Shown: positions 1 through 5,301 of the stretch, in pieces
Position numbering within the stretch: position 1 is the stretch's first letter
How the letters are laid out: each line of letters opens with the position of its first letter
Assembly (NCBI GenBank): GCA_015688915.1
Contig: JAATGX010000285.1
Span: forward strand, 1-7,284
From: Desulfuromonadales bacterium
GTDB taxonomy: Bacteria; Desulfobacterota; Desulfuromonadia; Geobacterales; Pseudopelobacteraceae
Direction: 5' to 3'
Length of the DNA: 7,284 bases
Notes under the pieces: model-generated
Database searches by the model: none
What the model saw: the letters and a program-made list of their open reading frames with translations, nothing else
What the model was told of the DNA's origin: nothing
Position numbers and translations under genes: made by a program

Positions 1-1079
1 CCGAAGCCGATGATGAAGGTCAGGATGTAGAAGTAGCCGATCAGGCCGGTGGCGACGAAGACCGACTTGCGGGCGGCCTTGGCGTCGGAGACGGTGAAGA
101 ACCGCATCAGGATGTGCGGCAGCCCCGCGGTGCCGAAGATCAGCGCCAGCCCCAGGGATATCGCCGAGACGGGGTTGGACACGAGGGTGCCGGGCTCCAT
201 GATCGCCAGATGCTTGGGATGGACTTCGACCGCCTTGCCGAACATCGCCTCCAGGCTGAAGCCGAAATGCCAGAGCACGGCCAGCGCCATGAAGGTCGCG
301 CCGGACAGCAGCAGCACCGCCTTGATGATCTGCACCCAGGTGGTGGCCAGCATGCCGCCGAAGGTGACGTAGACGATCATCAGGATGCCGACGATGACGA
401 CCGCCATCCAGTATTCGAGGCCGAACAGGATCTGGATCAGCTTGCCGGCACCGACCATCTGGGCGACCAGGTAGAACAGCGATACAGTGACCGTGGAAAG
501 GGCCGCCACGGCGCGCACCGGCTTGGGATCGGTGCGGAAGGAGAGGATATCCCCCAGGGTGTACTTGCCGGCGTTGGGGCACGGCTCGGCCACGATCAGG
601 AGCACCGTGATGTAGGCCACCAGCCAGGCCACCGAGTACATGAACCCGTCATAGCCGTACAGGGAGATCAGGCCGGAGATCCCCAGGAACGAGGCGGCGG
701 ACATGTAGTCGCCGGCAATGGCCCAGCCGTTCTGGGCGCCGGTGATGCCGCCGCCGGCGGTGTAGAAATCGGCAGCGGTCTTGGTGTGCTTGGCGGCCCA
801 GACCACCACGCACAGGGTGATCCCGATGATCACCAGGAACATGGAGATGGTGATGGTCTTGTCGGCCTTGAGTTCCTTCTTCTTGACCAGGGCTGCGGGA
901 GCAGGAGCAGCGGCCGGAATGGACGTCTGGGCGGCCGGTGCGGCTACCGCCGGTGCGCCGCCAGGGGCGGTTGCCGCCGGAGCGGCGCCCGAAGCGGCCT
1001 GCTTGGGCTCCTCGGCAAAGGCGGCTGCGGCAACGGAAAGGGCCAGGGTGGCGGCGATCAGTATCTTCTTGCAAGTCAT
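1..1079 (-). CDS. actP: Cation/acetate symporter (ActP-like, SSS family), 3' end outside window
   Basis: Inner-membrane sodium/solute symporter that probably imports acetate or another short monocarboxylate. An uninterrupted frame runs from ATG at 1079 to the left edge, giving 359 residues of an expected ~550-600, so the C-terminal helices are missing. From memory of E. coli ActP, long blocks match almost residue for residue: AGDYMSAASFLGIS (~122-135), YLVAQMVGAGKLI (~203-215), FGGMLATTWVQIIKAVLLL (~240-258), FGTAGLPHILMRFFTVSDA (~315-333) and GYFYILTFIIGF at the cut. The first ~22 residues form a signal-like segment (MTCKK, then a hydrophobic stretch ending AFA-EE). A ~45-residue Ala/Pro-rich linker follows before the first core helix near residue 76; this linker is longer than in E. 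coli. The start is fixed by AAAGGAGG seven bases upstream, which overlaps the stop codon of the DUF485 gene. The two genes are therefore co-transcribed and probably translationally coupled. Substrate is inferred from similarity. Confidence 0.93.
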   Translation of the reverse strand, partial: MTCKKILIAATLALSVAAAAFAEEPKQAASGAAPAATAPGGAPAVAAPAAQTSIPAAAPAPAALVKKKELKADKTITISMFLVIIGITLCVVVWAAKHTKTAADFYTAGGGITGAQNGWAIAGDYMSAASFLGISGLISLYGYDGFMYSVAWLVAYITVLLIVAEPCPNAGKYTLGDILSFRTDPKPVRAVAALSTVTVSLFYLVAQMVGAGKLIQILFGLEYWMAVVIVGILMIVYVTFGGMLATTWVQIIKAVLLLSGATFMALAVLWHFGFSLEAMFGKAVEVHPKHLAIMEPGTLVSNPVSAISLGLALIFGTAGLPHILMRFFTVSDAKAARKSVFVATGLIGYFYILTFIIGF

Positions 1080-1092
1080 TGCGTATCCTCCT

Positions 1093-1401
1093 TTAGCCGA
1101 TTTCTTCGACCAGTTCCCTGGTCAGTCTGTCAAAGTCCCTGTTGGCGACGTGGGCATAGTAGTGGGCCAGGCCCCAGGAGACGAAGAACTGGGACAGGGC
1201 GAACACGTACCCGAAATTGAGGACGCCGAAGACCTTGATCCTGAACAGGCCCGGCGCATAGGCGGCTCCTATGGGGAGCAGGAAATAGTACATGGTGGAA
1301 AAGATCCACCAGCCGAAGAGGAAGGCTGTTTTCTTGTGGTGCAGTTCGACGAATTTAGGGTTCCTGGCGATTGCCGACCAGTCGTACTGTCTTTCTGCCA
1401 T
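1093..1401 (-). CDS. DUF485 small inner-membrane protein, partner of the acetate symporter
   Basis: A 102-residue membrane protein of the DUF485 (YjcH-like) family, which is commonly encoded just before ActP-type symporters; its biochemical role is unknown, and an accessory role in transporter assembly or function is inferred. Two hydrophobic helices are visible, roughly residues 25-46 (TAFLFGWWIFSTMYYFLLP) and 56-82 (KVFGVLNFGYVFALSQFFVSW). The soluble N-terminus carries the family-like segment NPKFVELHHKKTAF, and the C-terminus is charged (NRDFDRLTRELVEEIG). I chose ATG at 1401 because AAAGGAG lies eight bases upstream. An in-frame GTG at 1419 would add six residues, but it would place that ribosome site inside the gene. 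The gene ends 13 bp before the symporter start, so the pair is an operon. Confidence 0.9.
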   Translation of the reverse strand: MAERQYDWSAIARNPKFVELHHKKTAFLFGWWIFSTMYYFLLPIGAAYAPGLFRIKVFGVLNFGYVFALSQFFVSWGLAHYYAHVANRDFDRLTRELVEEIG

Positions 1402-1414
1402 GGGTGTTTCTCCT

Positions 1415-1424
1415 TTCACGTGAA
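1415..1424. promoter_or_regulatory. 10-bp palindrome TTCACGTGAA before the DUF485 gene
   Basis: A perfect palindrome, TTCACGTGAA, sits immediately upstream of (and touching) the ribosome binding site of the DUF485 gene. It could be an operator half of the symporter operon, but it is short, single-copy in the window, and could be chance. The position would suit a protein that blocks transcript elongation or ribosome access. Confidence 0.2.
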
Positions 1425-1450
1425 TGGTGGTGCCTTGGATTCCGACGGAC

Positions 1451-1465
1451 TTTTATCCTCCTTTC
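1451..1465 (-). promoter_or_regulatory. Strong Shine-Dalgarno-like site with no start codon after it
   Basis: On the minus strand the sequence GAAAGGAGGATAAAA lies in the 88-bp gap between the IclR gene and the DUF485 gene. It nearly repeats the working ribosome site of the symporter gene (AAAGGAGGATACGCA, then ATG), but no ATG, GTG or TTG follows at a usable distance. It may be a relic of a lost gene start, or chance in a purine-rich stretch. Confidence 0.3.
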
Positions 1466-1489
1466 AAAAAGTGGACGTACACGGGCATG

Positions 1490-2260
1490 CTAACAAGCCT
1501 CTGCATATCCGAATTTCTCCGAGAGCTGTTGGGCGTTTCCAAGCAGCGAGGGGATGATCTCCCGCTCCAGGCGCTCGGTAAAAAGCCTGAAGGACGGCCC
1601 CATCAGGGCCAGGGCGCCAAGCACCTTGCCGGCATAATCGGTGATCGCCACGGCGATGGTGGTTATCCCCTCCCCCAGGCCGCCCACGTCAACCGCCACC
1701 CTGCTGGTGCGAATGTCGCTGAGTTCCTGCTCAAAACGTTCAAGCGCTTGGGGAGAGGTCTTTCTGAAGGCCTTTTTCAGGTACTTGTGCAGGTAGTCCC
1801 GCGGCTCGAACGCCATCATGACCTTGCCGGCCGCATTGGTGAAAAACGGGAACTTCTGGCCGATGACCGGGGCCGCCTTGACCTGCTGCTCGGTATCGAC
1901 CATGTCCATGAAGACGACGTCCGTGTCTTTCATAAAAACTACATAGACCGCCTCGTCATGCGCCTTCTCCAGCGACTCCATGAACGGCCGGGCCAGCTTG
2001 ATGATGTTCTGGCCATCGAGGATCTTTTGCGACAGCCGGATGGAATTGATACCCGGCAAATAGGAGCCGTGCTCCTTGTCATGCTCTACAATGCCCCTCT
2101 CCATGAGCATGGCGAGCAACCGGCTGGTCTTGATCTGGCTCAGACCGATCCGGTCTGCCAGGGGAACCAGTTTGTGGAGGGATGAACCATCCGCGATCAA
2201 TTCGATCAGTTCAAGAGCCTTGCCTATGGTGTGCAGCGCTGAGGTTTTGCCTTTATTCAT
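1490..2260 (-). CDS. IclR-family transcriptional regulator
   Basis: A 256-residue DNA-binding regulator of the IclR family, matching the usual ~250-residue length. The N-terminal winged helix-turn-helix covers roughly residues 10-70, with the pattern ALELIELIADGS, then LADRIGLSQIKTSRLLAML as helix-turn-helix, then a wing (GIVEHDKEHGSYLPG). The C-terminal effector-binding domain covers roughly 85-250 and shows typical elements: EAVYVVFMKDTDVVFMD, FPFFTNAAGKVMMAF, RVAVDVGGLGEGITTIAVAI and GKVLGALALMGP. Members bind small organic acids and act as repressors or activators. The gene lies upstream of, and on the same strand as, the DUF485/symporter pair, so control of that operon is a reasonable inference. 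ATG at 2260 is preceded by AGGAGG eight bases away. An in-frame TTG at 2278 has its own GGAGG nine bases upstream and would add six residues, so the start is not fully settled. Confidence 0.92.
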   Translation of the reverse strand: MNKGKTSALHTIGKALELIELIADGSSLHKLVPLADRIGLSQIKTSRLLAMLMERGIVEHDKEHGSYLPGINSIRLSQKILDGQNIIKLARPFMESLEKAHDEAVYVVFMKDTDVVFMDMVDTEQQVKAAPVIGQKFPFFTNAAGKVMMAFEPRDYLHKYLKKAFRKTSPQALERFEQELSDIRTSRVAVDVGGLGEGITTIAVAITDYAGKVLGALALMGPSFRLFTERLEREIIPSLLGNAQQLSEKFGYAEAC

Positions 2261-2268
2261 ACGTGATA

Positions 2269-2296
2269 CCTCCTGCAACGTAGGATTCCTCCTGCA
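2269..2296 (-). promoter_or_regulatory. Duplicated Shine-Dalgarno unit TGCAGGAGG ahead of the IclR gene
   Basis: Minus-strand TGCAGGAGG occurs twice, at 2296-2288 and 2277-2269, 19 bp apart. The inner copy serves the ATG at 2260 with an 8-base spacer. The outer copy sits nine bases before an in-frame TTG at 2278. Two starts, each with a ribosome site, could give two forms differing by six N-terminal residues. Confidence 0.45.
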
Positions 2297-2331
2297 TTAA
2301 ATAAGACCATGTTTTACAAATATAACGAGGT

Positions 2332-2341
2332 CGTCATGACG
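2332..2341. promoter_or_regulatory. Palindrome CGTCATGACG upstream of the IclR gene
   Basis: A perfect 10-bp palindrome about 72 bases upstream of the IclR-family start codon, next to an AT-rich patch (2297-2325) that could hold the promoter. IclR proteins often regulate their own genes from palindromic sites, so this is a candidate operator. It does not match a consensus that I can name. Confidence 0.2.
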
Positions 2342-2489
2342 TGCGCCACCGGATTGACGGCCGCCATCGATGCCGTTTTCCGGACATCGGACAGCCGAAT
2401 CCGTCACTCAACCCGTTCATGTGCGCTGAGATGCGGCACAGGAGCTCACAGCTCAGTCGGCCGTGGACGGATTGGTGATGCGGATCAGA

Positions 2490-2822
2490 TCAGGATAGAT
2501 GGTGGGGTGGTGCGCGGGAGGAAGAGACGTTTTGGGACGGTGAATGTGGTGGTGATACGAGGGCAATCGGTTGGAGGGTGCCGGTGGTCACCAAAGAGAA
2601 GACCAGCGTCACCTGACACGAAACACAGGGGGTATCGCTCGCATGGCTGTCACGGACGATCTGTTCGTTGAATTTATTGTCTTCCTCGATGATGGCCCGG
2701 GAGCTTGTTTTTGACTTCAGCTGGCTGCCCTTGGCAAAGAGCGGCCTGAGACCAAGGGAGGCAAGCAGGCAGGTCACCGCCACAAAAACAATGCAATATG
2801 TCAGTTTTTTGCTGGTCAGCAC
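2490..2822 (-). CDS. Small exported CxxC protein, unrecognised (DUF2946-like features)
   Basis: I do not recognise this 110-residue protein with certainty. It begins with GTG at 2822, with a modest GGCGGAG about nine bases upstream. Residues 1-31 look like a signal peptide or membrane anchor: Lys-Lys near the start, a hydrophobic core (YCIVFVAVTCLLASLGL) and a possible cleavage region LFAKG. The mature part is hydrophilic (EEDNKFNEQIVRDSHASD), then has Cys66-Val-Ser-Cys69 followed by Gln, a mildly hydrophobic stretch, and a Pro/His-rich end containing RAPP (103-106). A CxxC motif and a terminal R-x-PP in a short secreted protein recall the DUF2946-type proteins found with metal-efflux operons, but no efflux genes are nearby. 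CxxC followed by Gln rather than His rules out a c-type haem site as written. It could be a real orphan gene or a decayed one. Confidence 0.5.
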   Translation of the reverse strand: MLTSKKLTYCIVFVAVTCLLASLGLRPLFAKGSQLKSKTSSRAIIEEDNKFNEQIVRDSHASDTPCVSCQVTLVFSLVTTGTLQPIALVSPPHSPSQNVSSSRAPPHHLS

Positions 2823-2851
2823 CGTAAGCGCTCCGCCTAGGTTCAGGTTGC

Positions 2852-2866
2852 AATGTTTTCAACATT
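2852..2866. promoter_or_regulatory. Inverted repeat AATGTT-ttc-AACATT
   Basis: Perfect 6-bp arms with a 3-base spacer, about 30 bases upstream of the GTG start of the small exported protein. The spacing fits an operator overlapping the transcription start of that gene. A small hairpin is the alternative. No known regulator consensus is recognised. Confidence 0.3.
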
Positions 2867-3026
2867 CGTTTGAAAAATTTGTTTAAACTATATGATCAAT
2901 ATCGTATTTTACCTTTACGTTCCGTTTAATTTTTCTTGTATGTATAACATTATTTTACTATTTGCAAGCTGATTTTTTGGGATAATGAAAGAGGTGTGCA
3001 ACCGACGGGAACTATTGTGAAACTAT

Positions 3027-3055
3027 TTGATAGTGTGGTACAGATAGGGTATTTT
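3027..3055 (+). promoter_or_regulatory. Predicted sigma-70 promoter of nfo
   Basis: TTGATA (3027-3032) and TATTTT (3050-3055) are separated by exactly 17 bases, which is a good fit to the -35/-10 consensus. Transcription would start near 3062 and leave a leader of about 76 bases before the nfo ATG. Confidence 0.5.
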
Positions 3056-3058
3056 CCG

Positions 3059-3108
3059 GCGCCGCTCGGCAGGGGCGCATCCGGGCAGAAGTCCCGACCT
3101 GGCTCAGG
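3059..3108 (+). promoter_or_regulatory. GC-rich nfo leader with three successive small hairpins
   Basis: The predicted 5' leader can fold into three adjacent stems: GCGCC (3059-3063) with GGCGC (3074-3078), CGGG (3082-3085) with CCCG (3093-3096), and CCTG (3098-3101) with CAGG (3105-3108). The nfo ribosome site (GAGG near 3126) lies just downstream. I cannot match it to a known riboswitch class. GC-rich DNA can form such short stems by chance. Confidence 0.3.
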
Positions 3109-3137
3109 CGGTTAAACTACGTAGCGAGGCAATAACC

Positions 3138-3989
3138 ATGAACGACTATCTCGGCGCCCACATGTCCATCTCCGGCGGGCTGCACCTGGCCATCGACCGG
3201 GCCGTTGCCGCCGGCTGCGGCGTGGTGCAGATCTTCACCCGCAACTCCAACCAATGGAAAGGGAAGCCGGTCAGCGATGCGGATGCCGCCCTGTTCCGCG
3301 AGAAATTCGCCGCCTCCGGCCTGCACGAGGCCGTCTCCCACGACATCTACCTGATCAACCTGGCCGCCCCGCCCGGCGAGACACGCGACAAGAGCCTGGC
3401 CGCTTTCCGCGACGAGCTGGAAACCTGCGCTAGGCTCGGCATCAACAAGGTGGTCATGCACCCCGGCTCGCACCTGACCGAGGCGCCGGAGACAGGGCTG
3501 GGGCGGGTGATCGAGGCCTTTGACCACCTATTCGGGGAGGTGCCGCAGTTCGAGGGGAGGGTGCTGGTGGAGACGACCGCCGGGCAGGGGACCAACCTGG
3601 GGCGGACCTTCGAGGAGTTGCAGACCATCATCAATGGTTCCAGATATCCGGAAAAGTTCGGCGTCTGTTTCGACACCTGCCACACCTTTGCCGCCGGCTA
3701 CGACACCGCAACCGAAGCGGGCTACGCCGACACCATGGCGCAGTTCGACCGGATCATCGGCCTGGAGCGGCTGCAATGCTTCCACTTCAACGATTCCAAG
3801 AAGGGGCTGGGTTCCCGCGTGGACCGGCACGACCATATCGGCCAGGGGTCGTTGGGGTTGAATCCATTCCGTTTCATTCTCAACGACCCGCGTTTTCGCA
3901 CCATCCCCAAGGTTCTGGAGACCCCCAAGGGGGACAACGACGAGATGGACGCGGTTAATCTGGGGATTTTGCGGGGGCTGGTTGCCTAA
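3138..3989 (+). CDS. nfo: Endonuclease IV (AP endonuclease)
   Basis: Metal-dependent apurinic/apyrimidinic endonuclease of base-excision repair. It cuts the backbone 5' to abasic sites and cleans blocked 3' ends in damaged DNA. The 283-residue length is typical for the family. All nine ligands of the trinuclear zinc centre known from E. coli Nfo can be placed: His68, His108 (MHPG), Glu145 (VETTAGQG), Asp179 and His182 (CFDTCH), His216 (FHFNDSK), Asp229 and His231 (VDRHDH), and Glu261 (LETPKG). The start region MNDYLGAHMSISGG aligns with the family N-terminus and has GAGG eight bases upstream. The gene is monocistronic on the plus strand and preceded by a predicted promoter. Its stop codon overlaps the stop of the converging HD-domain gene by four bases. 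Confidence 0.97.
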   Translation: MNDYLGAHMSISGGLHLAIDRAVAAGCGVVQIFTRNSNQWKGKPVSDADAALFREKFAASGLHEAVSHDIYLINLAAPPGETRDKSLAAFRDELETCARLGINKVVMHPGSHLTEAPETGLGRVIEAFDHLFGEVPQFEGRVLVETTAGQGTNLGRTFEELQTIINGSRYPEKFGVCFDTCHTFAAGYDTATEAGYADTMAQFDRIIGLERLQCFHFNDSKKGLGSRVDRHDHIGQGSLGLNPFRFILNDPRFRTIPKVLETPKGDNDEMDAVNLGILRGLVA

Positions 3990-5086
3990 AACAGATCCAG
4001 GTTCTCCAGCGTCTTGAACGGTTGGTTGCCGAAATTCTGCCGTTCCTGCTTTGCTGCGGGCGCTGCCGCAGGCTCCCCCTGTTGTGGCGGCTCGCAGGTT
4101 TCATCCCGCACGTATTGCACCTCCTGCCCTTCTTCCATGCCGTTACCCTTGAAGAAATACCGGTCGTACAGCCGGTGGTGCGATGTCCAGCGGGAGGTGC
4201 TGGCGCTCTCCTTGGCGATATGGGCGCGGATGCCGTTGATCTTGGAGTCCATGTCGTCCAGGTAGTTGAGGATGGTGGCCTCCACGGTCTTGGGGCGCTT
4301 GGGCGAACCGTACTCGTACAGGCCGTGGTGGGAGAGGAGCATGTGCTTGAGCAGCAGGGACAGTTCCCGCGGAAACCCCTCCACCTGGCGGATCTTCTCC
4401 TCCACCAGCTCCACACCGATGGTGATGTGCCCCAGGAGCTTGCCGGCATCGGTGTAGTCGATGGCGCGATCATAGCTCATCTCGTGGATCTTGCCCACGT
4501 CGTGCAGAAGCGCCCCCACCACCAGCAGATCCTCGTTGATTCCCCCGTAGAGCGGCACAATGGTCTTGACCAGCTTGACCAGAGACAGGGAGTGTTCCAG
4601 CAATCCCCCCAGGTAGACGTGGTGCATCCCCTTGGCGGCCGGGGCCTTGCAGTAGAGCGCCAGGAACGGTTCATCGGCAAGGAAGGCCGCCATCAGCCCC
4701 CTCAGATGCGGATTGACAATGGCAGCGACCGTCTCCTCCAACTCCTGCCGCATCTCCGCCTTGTCGCGCGGCGATTCGGGCAGGAAGTCGGCCAGTTCGA
4801 CCTGTTCCTCGGCGAGCCGGGTGATTTCCGCCACCACCACCTGCATCTTGTTCAGGTAAACCGATGCCTTGCCGCGCACCTGGACAAAGTCGTCACGGTC
4901 AAAGAGCTTGTCAAGCGTGTCCACGTTATCCCAGATCTTGGCATCCACGTCGCCGCTCTTGTCCATCAGGCGCAGGTTCATGTAAGGCTTGCCGTTCTTG
5001 GCCATGGCCATGATCTTGTCCTTGACCAGAAACACGGCATTGACCGCGTCACGGTCCTTGATATCGGCTACGAATTGTTTTGCCAC
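3986..5086 (-). CDS. OB-fold plus HD-domain 3'-5' exonuclease, YhaM-like
   Basis: A 366-residue protein with the layout of Bacillus YhaM, a 3'-5' exonuclease on RNA and DNA. The N-terminal OB-fold (~15-95) reads FLVKDKIMAMAKNGKPYMNL, then DKSGDVDAKIWD, and should bind nucleic acid. The C-terminal HD phosphohydrolase domain (~155-300) shows the metal-binding set: His165 (LLEHSLSL), His195-Asp196 (GALLHDVGKI), His220 (LLGHI), His253-His254 (LSHHG) and Asp277-Asp278 (NYLDDMD). A C-terminal extension of ~50 residues (from about 320) is Gln/Pro/Ala-rich, longer than in the ~314-residue Bacillus protein, and ends in a short conserved-looking tail (FKTLENLDLF). GTG at 5086 is chosen because AAAGGAG lies six bases upstream. 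An ATG at 5122 in frame would put that site inside the gene. The family assignment is firm; nuclease activity is inferred. Confidence 0.88.
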   Translation of the reverse strand: MAKQFVADIKDRDAVNAVFLVKDKIMAMAKNGKPYMNLRLMDKSGDVDAKIWDNVDTLDKLFDRDDFVQVRGKASVYLNKMQVVVAEITRLAEEQVELADFLPESPRDKAEMRQELEETVAAIVNPHLRGLMAAFLADEPFLALYCKAPAAKGMHHVYLGGLLEHSLSLVKLVKTIVPLYGGINEDLLVVGALLHDVGKIHEMSYDRAIDYTDAGKLLGHITIGVELVEEKIRQVEGFPRELSLLLKHMLLSHHGLYEYGSPKRPKTVEATILNYLDDMDSKINGIRAHIAKESASTSRWTSHHRLYDRYFFKGNGMEEGQEVQYVRDETCEPPQQGEPAAAPAAKQERQNFGNQPFKTLENLDLF

Positions 5087-5115
5087 GTGATGCTCCTTTA
5101 ACTGAATTAAAACAC

Positions 5116-5301
5116 CTGCCACAGAGACGCAGAGAACGGCTGATTGAAAAAGGGATGGAGGATGAGAGGTGGGGTTTTCATCCCGACTCCTGTCTCCTTG
5201 AATAACTTACGATCCTTCTTCGTGCCTTTGTCCCTTTGCGCAAGACAGGATTTTTTCGCCTTTCTCCCGACTTTCTCCGTGTCTCTGTGTCTCTGTGGCA
5301 G
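5116..5301. repeat. Intergenic repeat element with 20-bp inverted ends
   Basis: The left end CTGCCACAGAGACGCAGAGA (5116-5135) and the reverse complement of 5282-5301 match at 19 of 20 bases, bounding a 186-bp element. The ends are built from 8-bp units: on the minus strand the right end reads CACAGAGA, CACAGAGA, CACGGAGA (5297-5274), and the left end has CACAGAGA then CGCAGAGA. Inside lie nested partial inverted repeats, for example TGAAAA (5145-5150) with TTTTCA (5175-5180) and GGGATG (5152-5157) with CATCCC (5179-5184). No transposase is present. It resembles the dispersed CACAGAG-type repeats I recall from Geobacter and other genomes. It fills the space between the flavoprotein gene and the HD-domain gene. 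Confidence 0.75.

Larger units (their letters stand above)
2261..2489. other. Gap between the IclR gene and the orphan small gene
   Basis: I see no convincing gene in these 229 bases apart from the leader of the IclR gene at the left end. Two short symmetric sites are present: the perfect palindrome CGTCATGACG at 2332-2341 and the inverted repeat GAGCT-cac-AGCTC at 2442-2454. The latter lies about 36 bases past the stop of the small gene, but it has no following T-run, so I do not call it a terminator. An IclR operator could lie near 2332, but this is a guess. Confidence 0.4.
2823..3137. other. AT-rich intergenic region between divergent genes
   Basis: This 315-bp gap separates the minus-strand small gene from nfo. 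The block from about 2860 to 3000 is clearly AT-rich compared with the surrounding GC-rich genes and contains the palindrome GTTTAAAC at 2881-2888. The right part holds a promoter and a GC-rich leader for nfo, listed separately. I see no gene in it. The AT-rich DNA may be the shared regulatory region for both divergent genes, or a trace of inserted DNA. Confidence 0.6.

Noticed and set aside
114..1220. Plus-strand open frame of 368 codons opposite the symporter and DUF485 genes
   Set aside because: Its translation is Gly/His/Arg-rich and repetitive, typical of an antisense frame, while the minus strand encodes two recognisable membrane proteins.
2442..2454. Rho-independent terminator after the small exported protein gene
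   Set aside because: GAGCT-cac-AGCTC is a short stem and no run of T follows on the minus strand.
2892..2972. 26-codon hydrophobic peptide frame (starts MINIVFYLY) in the AT-rich block, plus strand
   Set aside because: It has no ribosome binding site, and Phe/Ile/Tyr/Leu codons are what AT-rich DNA gives by chance.
3056..3110. c-di-GMP/cGAMP (GEMM) riboswitch before nfo
   Set aside because: Geobacter relatives use this class, but the conserved core elements (such as GGGCAAACC and GACGCAAAGCC) are absent from this leader.
4022..5101. Plus-strand open frame of 359 codons opposite the YhaM-like gene
   Set aside because: It mirrors the well-supported OB-fold/HD gene, has low-complexity His/Gln/Val-rich translation with no recognisable fold, and is expected from GC-rich codon use on the other strand.
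5274..5297. CRISPR-like tandem repeat
   Set aside because: The repeat unit is only 8 bp with no spacers between units; it belongs to the ends of the inverted-repeat element.
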